This document shows positions 1-7,351 of a stretch of DNA of 21,400 nt, piece by piece. The translations under genes were made by a program, and so were the position numbers. Location: positions 1-21,400 of the forward strand of contig CABQIM010000023.1 of the NCBI GenBank assembly GCA_902464375.1, given 5' to 3'. The stretch's first letter is position 1; each line of letters opens with the position of its first letter. This DNA comes from an uncultured bacterium (GTDB lineage: Bacteria; Cyanobacteriota; Vampirovibrionia; Gastranaerophilales; Gastranaerophilaceae). The notes below the pieces were generated by a model. It worked only from the letters and a program-made list of their open reading frames with translations. It was not told the DNA's origin and did not search any database.

Positions 1-702
1 TTGTTTGACTTCCTTATTTTCGTTTTCTTTAACATTTTGAGTATTATTTTGGTTTAAAGAAATTTCCTGCGCATTTTCTTTTCTCTTTTTATTAAAATGC
101 TCACCAATTTTATTTGCAATAGGAGTAATCACTACAGGAGTTGCATAACGGTAAATTACTGTAAAAGTAGCTAAACCCATTAATGCACCAAAACATTTCA
201 ATTTAGGTCCTAAAGATTTTATCGCATTTGCGCATTTTTCAGGAGATAAGTTACCATCTGCCATTGCTTTTCGCATCAAGCCTGAGTATCTATATTCCAT
301 ATTTTTATTAAAATTTCGTAATACGTGATCAACACCATAAGCACATATAGTTGGAACGATAAAACAACCAACCTGATTAATACCTAATGTATTTCTTTTA
401 TCAGCATCTAATTTTTTATTAGTAACGGTTTGGTAAAAATATACGCTACTTGTTAGCAATGAACCAGTTGTTGCCATATGTTGAGTCATCTGGTTAGAGG
501 CACCTGCTAGTTTGTGTGATACAGAATGGAGCCATTTTTGGTTAAGCATTTTTTCTGCATACTTTTCTCCATAAAATTTACCAACTGCATCTCCAAAACC
601 ACCTTTAAAAGATGGATTATTATTTTCTTCTTTTACAGGTTGACTGTCATTTTGTTTTCTAGCCTGATTATAATTAATTGTATTTAAAGATTGTATTCTC
701 AT
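1..702 (-). CDS. FKG-motif membrane-associated orphan protein (partial, continues beyond left edge)
   Basis: I read this frame directly: it is open for 234 codons from ATG at 702 to the window edge, with no stop. The protein starts MRIQSLNTINYNQ and carries PSFKGG at about residues 30-35. Two hydrophobic stretches follow, roughly residues 105-120 (VGCFIVPTICAYG) and 170-195 (FGALMGLATFTVIY then TPVVITPIA). The tail is Lys/Asn/Gln-rich. The start codon shares its A with the upstream gene's TAA stop (TAATG), so translation is probably coupled. The order of elements (MKI/MRI start, early FKG, membrane segments, charged N/Q-rich tail) matches the upstream protein, so they are probably diverged tandem paralogues. 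No family recognised and no function assigned. Confidence 0.85.
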   Translation of the reverse strand, partial: MRIQSLNTINYNQARKQNDSQPVKEENNNPSFKGGFGDAVGKFYGEKYAEKMLNQKWLHSVSHKLAGASNQMTQHMATTGSLLTSSVYFYQTVTNKKLDADKRNTLGINQVGCFIVPTICAYGVDHVLRNFNKNMEYRYSGLMRKAMADGNLSPEKCANAIKSLGPKLKCFGALMGLATFTVIYRYATPVVITPIANKIGEHFNKKRKENAQEISLNQNNTQNVKENENKEVKQ

Positions 703-2117
703 TATGCAGCCACCTTTCCGGATTTCTTCTCTTCATCTTTTTGGGCAACATTATTTTGTTCATTTTGTATTTGAATTTGATTTTCTTCAGGCTTCTTTTT
801 CTTTTCCAAATGGAAAACTTCTTTTAAGATAACCGGAATCAATGCAATTGTTGACGCTGCTACAACTGGTCTTGTTACAATATCAGGTAACCAAATCAAT
901 AGTTTATATAAGATTGTGTTACTAGCATCTGCATCTAACATGTCTTGTGTAATCTTTGTTCCTAATTTTTCAGGAACATTTACACCATCATAATCTTTTA
1001 TATTTGTTTGATATGCGCAATATTTTGTTGCTTTTTTACCCATTGTTTCTGTACGTTTTGTACCGGAATACAATGGCATAGATTCAAATGTTTCTTTATA
1101 TGATGATAAGTAAACATTATCTAATAAATCAGGCATAAACTGTGAACCGTCTTTATTTTTCCATTCTAAAGGATTTATGCGCTTACCTTCTTTTTCTATT
1201 GTGTTAACATCTAAATCTTTAAAAGTTTCACCTAAGAAATTCTTATCTGCCAAACCTAATGAGAAGTAATTTTTACCCATACCTTCTTCATTAATTTGAA
1301 TAAACATATCTTTAGCTTTTAAGTTTAGTTTATTACCATTTTTATCAACCCATTCGCTAACAGGTTTATTTTTTATAGCATTCATATCAACATCAAAACC
1401 AAAATCAGCTTTTAAAGTATTTTCAGAAAGACTCTTGATTGGTCGTGGTTTCGCTACCATCATAACGTTCTTTGTTTCTGTTGAGAACTTATGACCGGTT
1501 TTATCAAGCCATTCAGACATTGGTTTTCTCATACCTTTTGCATCCGTAATCGATTTCAAATCAATATGAGGGAACATGTCTTTCAAAAATTCTGCTTTCA
1601 AATTTGTTAACAAGTTCTTTTGTGCGTGTTTAACACCTTTTGAGAATGGTACACTAATTGCAAGTGAACTAATAACACCAACTGCACCGGATGAAATTGA
1701 GTGAGCTGATGCGTACATGTTATTTTCTTTATCTTTTGATGGCAAAGCCATAATAGTAAGTGGTCTTGCCAAACAGCAGATTATTGCAGAAATAGCAGCT
1801 TGCACGAATACTTCGTGACTCATCAAATCCAATGCTTTATTAAAAACACCGCCGGTGAGAATACTATCATACCATTTTTTCTCTTTTCCTGCGGTGTTTT
1901 TATAATGCTCAGCCATCTTTTCTGCTGACCTCAAAAATTCTTTCTTACCCTTAAATGACACTTTGCCCACAAACGTATCATCTTTAGGTTGTGAATCTTT
2001 AAGTCGCATCTGTTCTGAATAATTCAATCTAATCTCTTCATTAGGGATATTACTATTATTGTCGGTTGATTTCATTCTCCCCAAGGAGCTTAGATTTTGC
2101 GTTGTATGAATCTTCAT
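702..2117 (-). CDS. FKG-motif membrane-associated orphan protein with three EW repeats
   Basis: The protein is 471 aa if it starts at ATG 2117 (MKIHTTQNL). A TTG 12 nt upstream and an ATG 3 nt upstream are also in frame, but GGA lies 7 nt before ATG 2117, and the MKI start matches the related proteins here. VSFKGK occurs at about residues 53-58. Hydrophobic stretches lie at about 103-125, 142-158 and 405-435. The middle holds three copies of a roughly 50-residue unit: an aromatic/acidic stretch with Ile, then (P)xxEW followed by DK or NK and a Gly. Their Trp residues are at about 203, 256 and 319. The C-terminus is Lys/Glu/Gln/Asn-rich. The downstream gene overlaps its stop by one base. I do not recognise the family. 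Membrane association is inferred from hydrophobicity only. Confidence 0.85.
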   Translation of the reverse strand: MKIHTTQNLSSLGRMKSTDNNSNIPNEEIRLNYSEQMRLKDSQPKDDTFVGKVSFKGKKEFLRSAEKMAEHYKNTAGKEKKWYDSILTGGVFNKALDLMSHEVFVQAAISAIICCLARPLTIMALPSKDKENNMYASAHSISSGAVGVISSLAISVPFSKGVKHAQKNLLTNLKAEFLKDMFPHIDLKSITDAKGMRKPMSEWLDKTGHKFSTETKNVMMVAKPRPIKSLSENTLKADFGFDVDMNAIKNKPVSEWVDKNGNKLNLKAKDMFIQINEEGMGKNYFSLGLADKNFLGETFKDLDVNTIEKEGKRINPLEWKNKDGSQFMPDLLDNVYLSSYKETFESMPLYSGTKRTETMGKKATKYCAYQTNIKDYDGVNVPEKLGTKITQDMLDADASNTILYKLLIWLPDIVTRPVVAASTIALIPVILKEVFHLEKKKKPEENQIQIQNEQNNVAQKDEEKKSGKVAA

Positions 2118-2230
2118 CATAGTTTCCAATCTAAATTTTCTGTCTACACATTTATCTTAAAACAAAGCAAAAATATTTTTGCTAGTTTGTGACAAATTTG
2201 TTACATTTAGTCATAATTGGGGTAAACAAA

Positions 2231-2294
2231 GAAACCTCCATTATTAGGGAGGTCGCAGTCGTTCGAGCGTGAACGAGCTATGAATGCGGGTGGG
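2231..2294. repeat. GC-rich intergenic palindromic element (copy A)
   Basis: This is an island of high GC in very AT-rich flanks. It holds two hairpins: ACCTCC (2234-2239) pairs with GGAGGT (2248-2253), and TCGTTC (2259-2264) pairs with GAACGA (2271-2276). It ends in GGGTGGG (2288-2294). The organisation (CCTCC/GGAGG hairpin, second hairpin, GGGTGGG end) resembles the longer element near 9975-10094. It separates divergent genes. It may be a REP/MITE-like repeat; a structured RNA is possible but unsupported. Confidence 0.5.
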
Positions 2295-2323
2295 TATTGA
2301 TACAAATGCTTTTTGCTTTTTTA

Positions 2324-2332
2324 TGCTATTAT
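2324..2332 (+). promoter_or_regulatory. Extended -10 element just upstream of the ATG of the exported orphan gene
   Basis: TGCTATTAT fits an extended -10 (TGn + TATTAT). Only 7 nt separate it from ATG 2340, so transcription would begin at or within a base or two of the start codon. No Shine-Dalgarno sequence precedes the ATG. TTGATA at 2297-2302 is too far away (24 nt) to be its -35. Confidence 0.4.
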
Positions 2333-2339
2333 TCAGAAT

Positions 2340-3200
2340 ATGAAAAAAGTTATCTTATTTTATTTAATATTATTATTGTCATCACAAAGCTGTTTAGCAT
2401 TCGATTTGGACATGACTGTTGATGACGATATTAGAAAAAACTACAATTCCGGCAAATTACAGCATGACATGCATACAGAAGATACAAATGAATTACTTCC
2501 GACTCTTCCGGATATTTCTAAATACAACGAATCAGCTAAAAATGAAACGCAGCAGACTGTAAAAGAAGAAATAAATATTCCTGCAAAAGAACCTGATTAT
2601 ACGGTGCCAAAAGCTCTTTCAGGCAATATTAAAATAAGAAAAGGGACAGTAATTAATGTTGTTAACTCGACAAAAGTTAACGATTGGTTGGCAAAAGGGA
2701 ACACTATCAAATTTTATACAAAAGAACCTCTTGTGAAGAAAAAGTATACAATTCCATCCAATACTGTTTTTTATGGTGAAATTATTGAAACTCACCAACC
2801 ACAAATTACTTGTAACGGTGGGCTTGTAGTAATTAGAGTAAGAAAAATGGTTTATAAAGGTCAAACAGTCCCTATAAATGCTTACATTACAAGAGCTAAT
2901 GACAAAATGATTTTTCTCAACAATATTAAAGGAAATAGAACTTATTTAAAAACAACTTACCAAAAGGGAAATTGGGGAAGAACAATGTTTAACAAAATGA
3001 TGACCATGACTATTAATCTTGGAGGCGAAGGCTCTACAATATTATTATCACCATTTCCTTTTGCATACGGTACAATATGCTTTGGTCTAAATACACTAAC
3101 ATCTCCTATTTGCGCATTCTTCTCTAAAGGCGGTCACGTATCCATTCCGACAGGAAGCCGATTTAGAATTAAATTCTTAGATGATACTTTCGTTAATTAA
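2340..3200 (+). CDS. Exported protein of unknown function
   Basis: The protein is 286 aa from ATG 2340. An in-frame ATG at 2313 would add nine residues before the signal peptide and is less likely. The N-terminus MKKVILFYLILLLSSQSCLA is a classic Sec signal peptide: basic start, hydrophobic core, small residues before FDLDM. If the lone Cys is lipidated it could be a lipoprotein, but the context is a poor lipobox. Residues ~20-85 are acidic and probably disordered. The region from ~90 to 200 is beta-rich, with recurring 'KGT.I', 'IPSNTVFYGEI' and 'IPTGSRFRIKF' phrases, reminiscent of periplasmic beta-barrel modules such as those of VirB10/TrbI-type proteins. That resemblance is only a pattern impression. 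A Gly-rich hydrophobic stretch at ~225-260 could contact the membrane. No family recognised. Confidence 0.8.
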   Translation: MKKVILFYLILLLSSQSCLAFDLDMTVDDDIRKNYNSGKLQHDMHTEDTNELLPTLPDISKYNESAKNETQQTVKEEINIPAKEPDYTVPKALSGNIKIRKGTVINVVNSTKVNDWLAKGNTIKFYTKEPLVKKKYTIPSNTVFYGEIIETHQPQITCNGGLVVIRVRKMVYKGQTVPINAYITRANDKMIFLNNIKGNRTYLKTTYQKGNWGRTMFNKMMTMTINLGGEGSTILLSPFPFAYGTICFGLNTLTSPICAFFSKGGHVSIPTGSRFRIKFLDDTFVN

Positions 3201-3228
3201 CTATTATATGGAGTTTTTTTTATATTCA

Positions 3229-3262
3229 TGATAACATTGTTTCGGGATAGTTTATCAAGGAG
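3229..3262 (+). promoter_or_regulatory. Inverted repeat abutting the Shine-Dalgarno of the nucleoside transporter gene
   Basis: TGATAA (3229-3234) and TTATCA (3252-3257) form a 6-bp inverted repeat. Its right arm touches the ribosome binding site AAGGAG (3257-3262), which sits 5 nt before ATG 3268. A protein bound here, or this hairpin in the mRNA, could affect initiation. In AT-rich DNA such a repeat can arise by chance. Confidence 0.25.
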
Positions 3263-3267
3263 TATAG

Positions 3268-4536
3268 ATGGAAAAATTTGTCGGGCTAATTGGGATTGTT
3301 GTAATATTTTTGATTGTTTTTTTGATGTCTAACAATAGAAAAGCAATTAATTACAAAACCATTGGAACAGGATTTTTATTACAAATATTATTAGCGATAT
3401 TTATTTTTAAAGTTCCAATTGGTCAAAAAATGTTCCTCATGATAGGTCTTTTTATCCAAAAAGTTCTTGAGTTTGCTACAGAAGGCGGTCTATTTGTTTT
3501 TGGTCCTCTTCTAAAAAATATGAGATTAGATGAATTATTTGGTGCCGGAAGCAGTATTTTTGCAGTTCAACTGATTTGTACAAATATTTTCATGATGGTA
3601 CTTGTTAATATTCTTTATTATTATGGCATTATGCAAAGAGTTGTTGCAATTTTAGGCAAAGCTATGAATAAAATAATGCACATATCTGGTGCAGAAGCCC
3701 TATCTAACGTAGCAAGTTCTTTTGTTGGTCAAATTACAGCACAAATTATGATTAAACCGTATTTAGAAAAACTTACACGCTCTGAGTTATTAGCCTCTAT
3801 GGCTGGCAGTATGGCTTGTATTTCCGGTGCAATAATGCCTATATATATAGGAATGGGAATTCCAGCACACTACATCTTGGCATCATCAGTTATGGCTGCC
3901 CCTGGTGCAATGATTTTAACAAAAATTGTGTTTCCGGAAACCGGTGAACCTGAAACAAGAGATCATATTAGAATTTCTAAAAGAAGAACATTTGCAAATG
4001 TCTTCGAAGCAATTTCAAATGGTGCTTCTGAAGGTATGAAAGTTGCAATTAACGTTACTGCAATGATTTTGGCGCTTGTAGCACTCGTAGCCTTTATTGA
4101 TTGGATATTAGGACTTGGTGGCATGCTCTGCTATAAATATATTCCGGGTTGCTCACACTTAGCATTCTTAAGTCATTTATCACTTAAACTAATTTTAGGT
4201 AAAGTATTTGCAATCTTTGCGATTATTATTGGTGTTCCATTAAAAGACGCATCTACTGTTGGCGCATTAATGGGAACTAAGCTTGTACTTAATGAAATGG
4301 TTGCATACGTTGGTTTAACACACGTTGCAAATATTATTACACCGAAAAGTTTTATGCTAGCAAGCTTTGCTCTTTGCAGCTTCGGTAACTTTGGTTCAAT
4401 CGCAATCCAAATTGGTGGTATCGGCGAGTTAGCTCCTAACCAGAAGAAGAACCTTGCAAGATTGGGCTTAAGAGCATTGATTTGCGGTACTTTAAGCTGT
4501 TATTTATCAGCAGCAATCGTTGGAGTTATCCTGTAG
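3268..4536 (+). CDS. CNT-family (NupC-like) nucleoside transporter
   Basis: A 422-aa polytopic inner-membrane protein of the concentrative nucleoside transporter family, which imports nucleosides by Na+ or H+ symport. Family hallmarks are LLSNNRKAIN-like SNNRKAIN (21-28), LYYYGIMQ (116-123), SGAEALS (140-146), TRSELLASMAG (170-180), GTKLVLNEMVAY (336-347; family G.K...NEFVAY) and SFGNFGSIAI (371-380). Glu343, Asn374 and Ser377 match the ribose-binding Glu/Asn/Ser known from the Vibrio cholerae homologue. The base-recognition motif, normally GQTEAP, reads GQITAQ (154-159): Gln is kept, but Thr-Glu are replaced. The substrate may therefore differ from the usual one. The start at 3268 has a strong AAGGAG site. 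The 3' end overlaps the convergent gene by 30 nt. The family call is firm; the substrate is not. Confidence 0.93.
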   Translation: MEKFVGLIGIVVIFLIVFLMSNNRKAINYKTIGTGFLLQILLAIFIFKVPIGQKMFLMIGLFIQKVLEFATEGGLFVFGPLLKNMRLDELFGAGSSIFAVQLICTNIFMMVLVNILYYYGIMQRVVAILGKAMNKIMHISGAEALSNVASSFVGQITAQIMIKPYLEKLTRSELLASMAGSMACISGAIMPIYIGMGIPAHYILASSVMAAPGAMILTKIVFPETGEPETRDHIRISKRRTFANVFEAISNGASEGMKVAINVTAMILALVALVAFIDWILGLGGMLCYKYIPGCSHLAFLSHLSLKLILGKVFAIFAIIIGVPLKDASTVGALMGTKLVLNEMVAYVGLTHVANIITPKSFMLASFALCSFGNFGSIAIQIGGIGELAPNQKKNLARLGLRALICGTLSCYLSAAIVGVIL

Positions 4537-4791
4537 TAAAAATTCATTTTCTATAAGCCCATTAAGGTGGATAATATTTGAGATACGTTCTGATAACAGA
4601 GTCAGCATATTTATGTAATTGTTTCTTTCTGCGCTCAGCTTTTTTGAACTTTCGCAGCTTGCACCATAATACTGCCCATTAAACTCGTACTCCAAACAAG
4701 AGTTCTTAGTCATTTTCACGATAGAATCAATAATATAAAGTTCATCAAAAGCTTGCTGACAATAATTCTGCAAAGCCTGCTTTTCGGCCAT
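4507..4791 (-). CDS. Small hypothetical protein overlapping the transporter gene 3' end
   Basis: The protein is 94 aa. ATG 4791 is preceded by GGAGG with 6-nt spacing, which supports real translation. It looks soluble and mostly helical, with no signal peptide. Its five Cys include a C-terminal CC pair. A helical segment at ~55-75 (NNYINMLTLLSERISNII) could form a short coiled coil. The last ten codons and the stop lie antisense to the end of the transporter gene. Family not recognised. Confidence 0.7.
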   Translation of the reverse strand: MAEKQALQNYCQQAFDELYIIDSIVKMTKNSCLEYEFNGQYYGASCESSKKLSAERNNYINMLTLLSERISNIIHLNGLIENEFLLQDNSNDCC

Positions 4792-4810
4792 TAAAAACCT
4801 CCATAATCCA

Positions 4811-4816
4811 ATTATA
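4811..4816 (-). promoter_or_regulatory. -10 hexamer for the small gene at 4507-4791
   Basis: The minus strand reads TATAAT here, about 20 nt upstream of ATG 4791 and just before its GGAGG site. No convincing -35 is visible. An exact -10 hexamer in a short AT-rich gap is weak evidence. Confidence 0.3.
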
Positions 4817-4835
4817 CTTAATCCCTATTTATAGT

Positions 4836-4861
4836 ATAAAACGATTATAAAAATTATCGTT
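4836..4861 (-). terminator. Weak hairpin downstream of the DUF262 gene
   Basis: AACGAT (4840-4845) pairs with ATCGTT (4856-4861) around a 10-nt loop. On the minus strand a short TTTAT run follows. It lies 21 nt past the DUF262 stop codon, the right place for a terminator, but the stem is short and AT-rich. Confidence 0.3.
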
Positions 4862-4881
4862 AATATATTTTCCGATACAAA

Positions 4882-5973
4882 TTATTTACAAGTAATAAAA
4901 GCATTTAGATATTGAATTAATTCATTAAAACCAATATTACTATCATTTTGGTTACGATTACGTAAATATTCTAATATAGTATTCAATATTTCTATAAAGG
5001 TTGATTCGCTTATATTATTCTTAGAAAAATCGTCATAAACATCCAATATATAAGCATACGTGTCTTGACCACCAGCTTTTTTAATATTTATAAATGCAGC
5101 CTTAATTTCATCATTATCAAAATTTACATTTATAATATTATAGTAAAGTATTGCTGAATGCTGCATTCTTCTAAGAATTTCATCTTCCGGAATATATTGC
5201 ATCATTGTTTCAAAGTAATTTACAAAACTTTCATATAAACGATCTGAATTGAATTTTTTGTAATTAAATTTGGTAATAAAGAAATCCTTTAAAAACACAC
5301 AAACTTCATCATCATTTAAGAAATATTTATCCTTAATGTTTTTCCATTCGTTTTCTAAACCGATTTCCGCCAAATAATCAGTAATCAAATCAAGTTGATT
5401 AATATTTTTACTCTCATTTAATTTATAATAAAGATTTCTATTGGATACGTCGTTCGTTTCTACAAGCGTAATTTCAATCTTCTTTAACATTGTAAAAATC
5501 TTGGCTGCTTGAAGCTTTTCAGACTTAATCTGTAACCAGAAATTATGCAAAAGAACAAACATCCTTGACTGTTTTTCGTGTCCGGACAATCTTTCACCAT
5601 TGATAATTTTATTATAAATAACAGCGTCCTTCTCATTTAGTCGAAGCTTTGAACGTTCTCCATGTAACAAGTACTTCTTACGAATAGTGCTAATCGCCTT
5701 ATCATTCTGAGCAGACGTTTTTTTATAACATTCACAGACAGCATGAAGAAGTAAAGACAAAGACAATATACGATTTATACCGTCTACTATAGTAAAACTA
5801 TCAAATGTTTTTTGGTTTACGTAAACTAATCCTAAATCTATTCTACGGGTAAATTGTTCATCTTCAGTCATTAAATCAAGAAAATTTACAAGCTCATCGT
5901 CACATTTAGCATAACTTAATGTGTACAAGTCTTTTGCAGTATTCAAAAATTCCAGAAGATTAACAACTTTCAT
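4882..5973 (-). CDS. DUF262 (GmrS N-terminal-like) protein with altered DGQQR motif
   Basis: The protein is 363 aa. Residues ~40-80 match the DUF262 core: RRIDLGLVYVNQ, then FTIVDGINRILSLSLLLHA. The family's nucleotide-binding motif, usually DGQQR followed by a Leu-rich helix, reads DGINR here (64-68). The rest is helical and follows the usual DUF262 helical region up to a 'LEYLRNRNQ' stretch near 337-345. The protein then ends, so the C-terminal DUF1524/HNH nuclease domain of GmrSD, SspE and similar defence proteins is absent. Known relatives bind or hydrolyse NTPs and cut DNA. With both Gln residues lost and no nuclease, this one is more likely regulatory or a scaffold (inference). It starts 3 nt after the winged-helix gene, so the two are co-transcribed. 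Confidence 0.7.
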   Translation of the reverse strand: MKVVNLLEFLNTAKDLYTLSYAKCDDELVNFLDLMTEDEQFTRRIDLGLVYVNQKTFDSFTIVDGINRILSLSLLLHAVCECYKKTSAQNDKAISTIRKKYLLHGERSKLRLNEKDAVIYNKIINGERLSGHEKQSRMFVLLHNFWLQIKSEKLQAAKIFTMLKKIEITLVETNDVSNRNLYYKLNESKNINQLDLITDYLAEIGLENEWKNIKDKYFLNDDEVCVFLKDFFITKFNYKKFNSDRLYESFVNYFETMMQYIPEDEILRRMQHSAILYYNIINVNFDNDEIKAAFINIKKAGGQDTYAYILDVYDDFSKNNISESTFIEILNTILEYLRNRNQNDSNIGFNELIQYLNAFITCK

Positions 5974-5976
5974 ATT

Positions 5977-6594
5977 CTACTCTGTTAACATAAAACCACC
6001 GGAAGGTACATTTTTCAAATTATCACCTTCAATTTTTGCACGTAAGTTTTTAATATATTTATAAATATAATCTCTTGGTAAATCCAACAAACTTGCCAAA
6101 TCTTTAGCATAAACCGTTTTACCTACATTATTTAAGAAATAATCAAAAACCATTTGTTCTCTATCTGTAAGTGAACGTTTTAATGTTATTTGTATATCTT
6201 TTTTAGCAGCTACTTCTTCTACCTTTTCCAACACAGTAGGAGCCTTTTCTTTTATTTGCCTTTTGGGTGCAACAGCTTTTTGCTCAACATTAGGAGTTTC
6301 AACTTCTTGAACCTTTTTCTTATTCAACAATTCATTTCTACCAATTGAAAATGGTGTATGAGAAATTTGACGTTCACGCTCAAATGCACGTTCTGCAATT
6401 TGAGAAAAACCATCATTCATTTTTGAATTTGTGTTAGAAGAAGTTCCCTTCTTCATTACTATATCAACAACGTCATCGGTTGGTTTGCTTTCTTCAACTT
6501 CTTTTCCTAATCTGGCAGCAAATTCTTCCAGTGTTATTTTTTCGAGTGAGCTTCTCCACTGTCTTATCTCTTCCTTCGTCAAATAATTAGGCAT
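5977..6594 (-). CDS. Orphan winged-helix protein with OmpR-like C-terminal domain
   Basis: The protein is 205 aa from ATG 6594, with GGAG 7 nt upstream; a TTG one codon earlier is possible. The last ~65 residues look like the OmpR/PhoB DNA-binding domain: LTDREQMVFDYFLNN, GKTVYAKDLASLL, a recognition-helix-like YIYKYIKNLRAKIE, and a wing ending PSGGFML. There is no receiver domain. Instead the N-terminus has a short helical segment (LTKEEIRQWRSSLEKITLEEF) and a long Lys/Glu/Gln/Val linker that is probably disordered. It probably binds DNA without phosphorylation control and may act with the DUF262 product 3 nt downstream. The domain call is fairly secure; target and role are unknown. Confidence 0.75.
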   Translation of the reverse strand: MPNYLTKEEIRQWRSSLEKITLEEFAARLGKEVEESKPTDDVVDIVMKKGTSSNTNSKMNDGFSQIAERAFERERQISHTPFSIGRNELLNKKKVQEVETPNVEQKAVAPKRQIKEKAPTVLEKVEEVAAKKDIQITLKRSLTDREQMVFDYFLNNVGKTVYAKDLASLLDLPRDYIYKYIKNLRAKIEGDNLKNVPSGGFMLTE

Positions 6595-6650
6595 CAAATA
6601 TCTCCTATACTAATCTATGATAGTCTTAATTCCCCATAACGGATTTCTTT

Positions 6651-6656
6651 ATTATA
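6651..6656 (-). promoter_or_regulatory. -10 hexamer for the winged-helix/DUF262 unit
   Basis: The minus strand carries an exact TATAAT 57 nt upstream of ATG 6594, inside the 126-nt gap after the SPOR gene. The -35 is not clear. If used, it makes this pair a transcription unit separate from the HEAT-queC operon. Confidence 0.4.
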
Positions 6657-6720
6657 ATGTATCACAAAATTTGAAAAATTAATCAAAATATTGCACGATG
6701 TAAAGATTTATTTTCAAACC

Positions 6721-7350
6721 TTAATATTCTTGTACAACTCTTCCCGGAAGGTGATTTTGCTGTACAGTATATAATAAAGATTCTGCACTTTGTTTGCTTT
6801 TAAAAAGTCCAACTTGTAATGTATAATTATTAGAACCGATACATTTTACAATCGGATTCAATCCGTTACCTGATTCTTGAATAATTTCTTTTGCAACCTT
6901 AGCTTGTTCTGCAGAAGTATATGTTCCGACATAAACCTTGTAAACAGGATCAGCTTTTGGTGTAACAGGCTGCGGAGCATCGACAGTAACATCACCTGAC
7001 TGGCTGTTAGAATTATCTACTGTCGTATTTTGATTAACATTACTCTTTGAAGTATCTTTTTGAACATCATCTGCTTTGCTCATCAAGTCAGAGAAATTCT
7101 TTCCCTGATCTTCGCTTTGAATCATAGATAATCTATCATCTACAATCTTTTTAGTTTCATCCTGTTGAGAATCAACAGTTTCTTGCTGATAATCACCTAT
7201 AGAAGTATCAACAGACGGTGAAAAAGATTTTATTAAAAATGTAAACACAAGAAGCATTCCAAAAAATGAAAGAATAAATATCTTAATTAAAGAGTTATCT
7301 TTCTGAGCTTCTTTCTTCATGTATTTTTTATACCCGAATTGTTTCCCCAT
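6721..7350 (-). CDS. Membrane-anchored SPOR-domain protein
   Basis: The protein is 209 aa from ATG 7350, with GGAG 6 nt upstream. A GTG four codons earlier would place the Shine-Dalgarno inside the gene, so I reject it. A Lys-rich N-terminus precedes one transmembrane helix (IKIFILSFFGMLLVFTFLI, about residues 22-40). A Ser/Asp/Gln-rich linker follows, then a C-terminal SPOR domain (~140-208) with YKVYVGTYTSAEQA and YTLQVGLFKSKQSAE phrases. SPOR domains bind denuded peptidoglycan glycans, usually at division sites. The topology is therefore cytoplasmic N-terminus with the SPOR domain in the periplasm. It starts 1 nt after the DUF366 stop and ends that operon. A cell-wall or division role is inferred from the domain. 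Confidence 0.85.
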   Translation of the reverse strand: MGKQFGYKKYMKKEAQKDNSLIKIFILSFFGMLLVFTFLIKSFSPSVDTSIGDYQQETVDSQQDETKKIVDDRLSMIQSEDQGKNFSDLMSKADDVQKDTSKSNVNQNTTVDNSNSQSGDVTVDAPQPVTPKADPVYKVYVGTYTSAEQAKVAKEIIQESGNGLNPIVKCIGSNNYTLQVGLFKSKQSAESLLYTVQQNHLPGRVVQEY

Positions 7351-7351
7351 T

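Noticed and set aside
2231..2294. A riboswitch or structured RNA upstream of the exported-protein gene
   Set aside because: The hairpins lie upstream of the likely transcription start at about 2339, so they would not be in that mRNA. A dispersed repeat explains them better.
2619..2864. An 81-codon minus-strand frame inside the exported-protein gene
   Set aside because: It is antisense to a well-supported secreted protein, has no Shine-Dalgarno, and its composition is that expected of a shadow frame.
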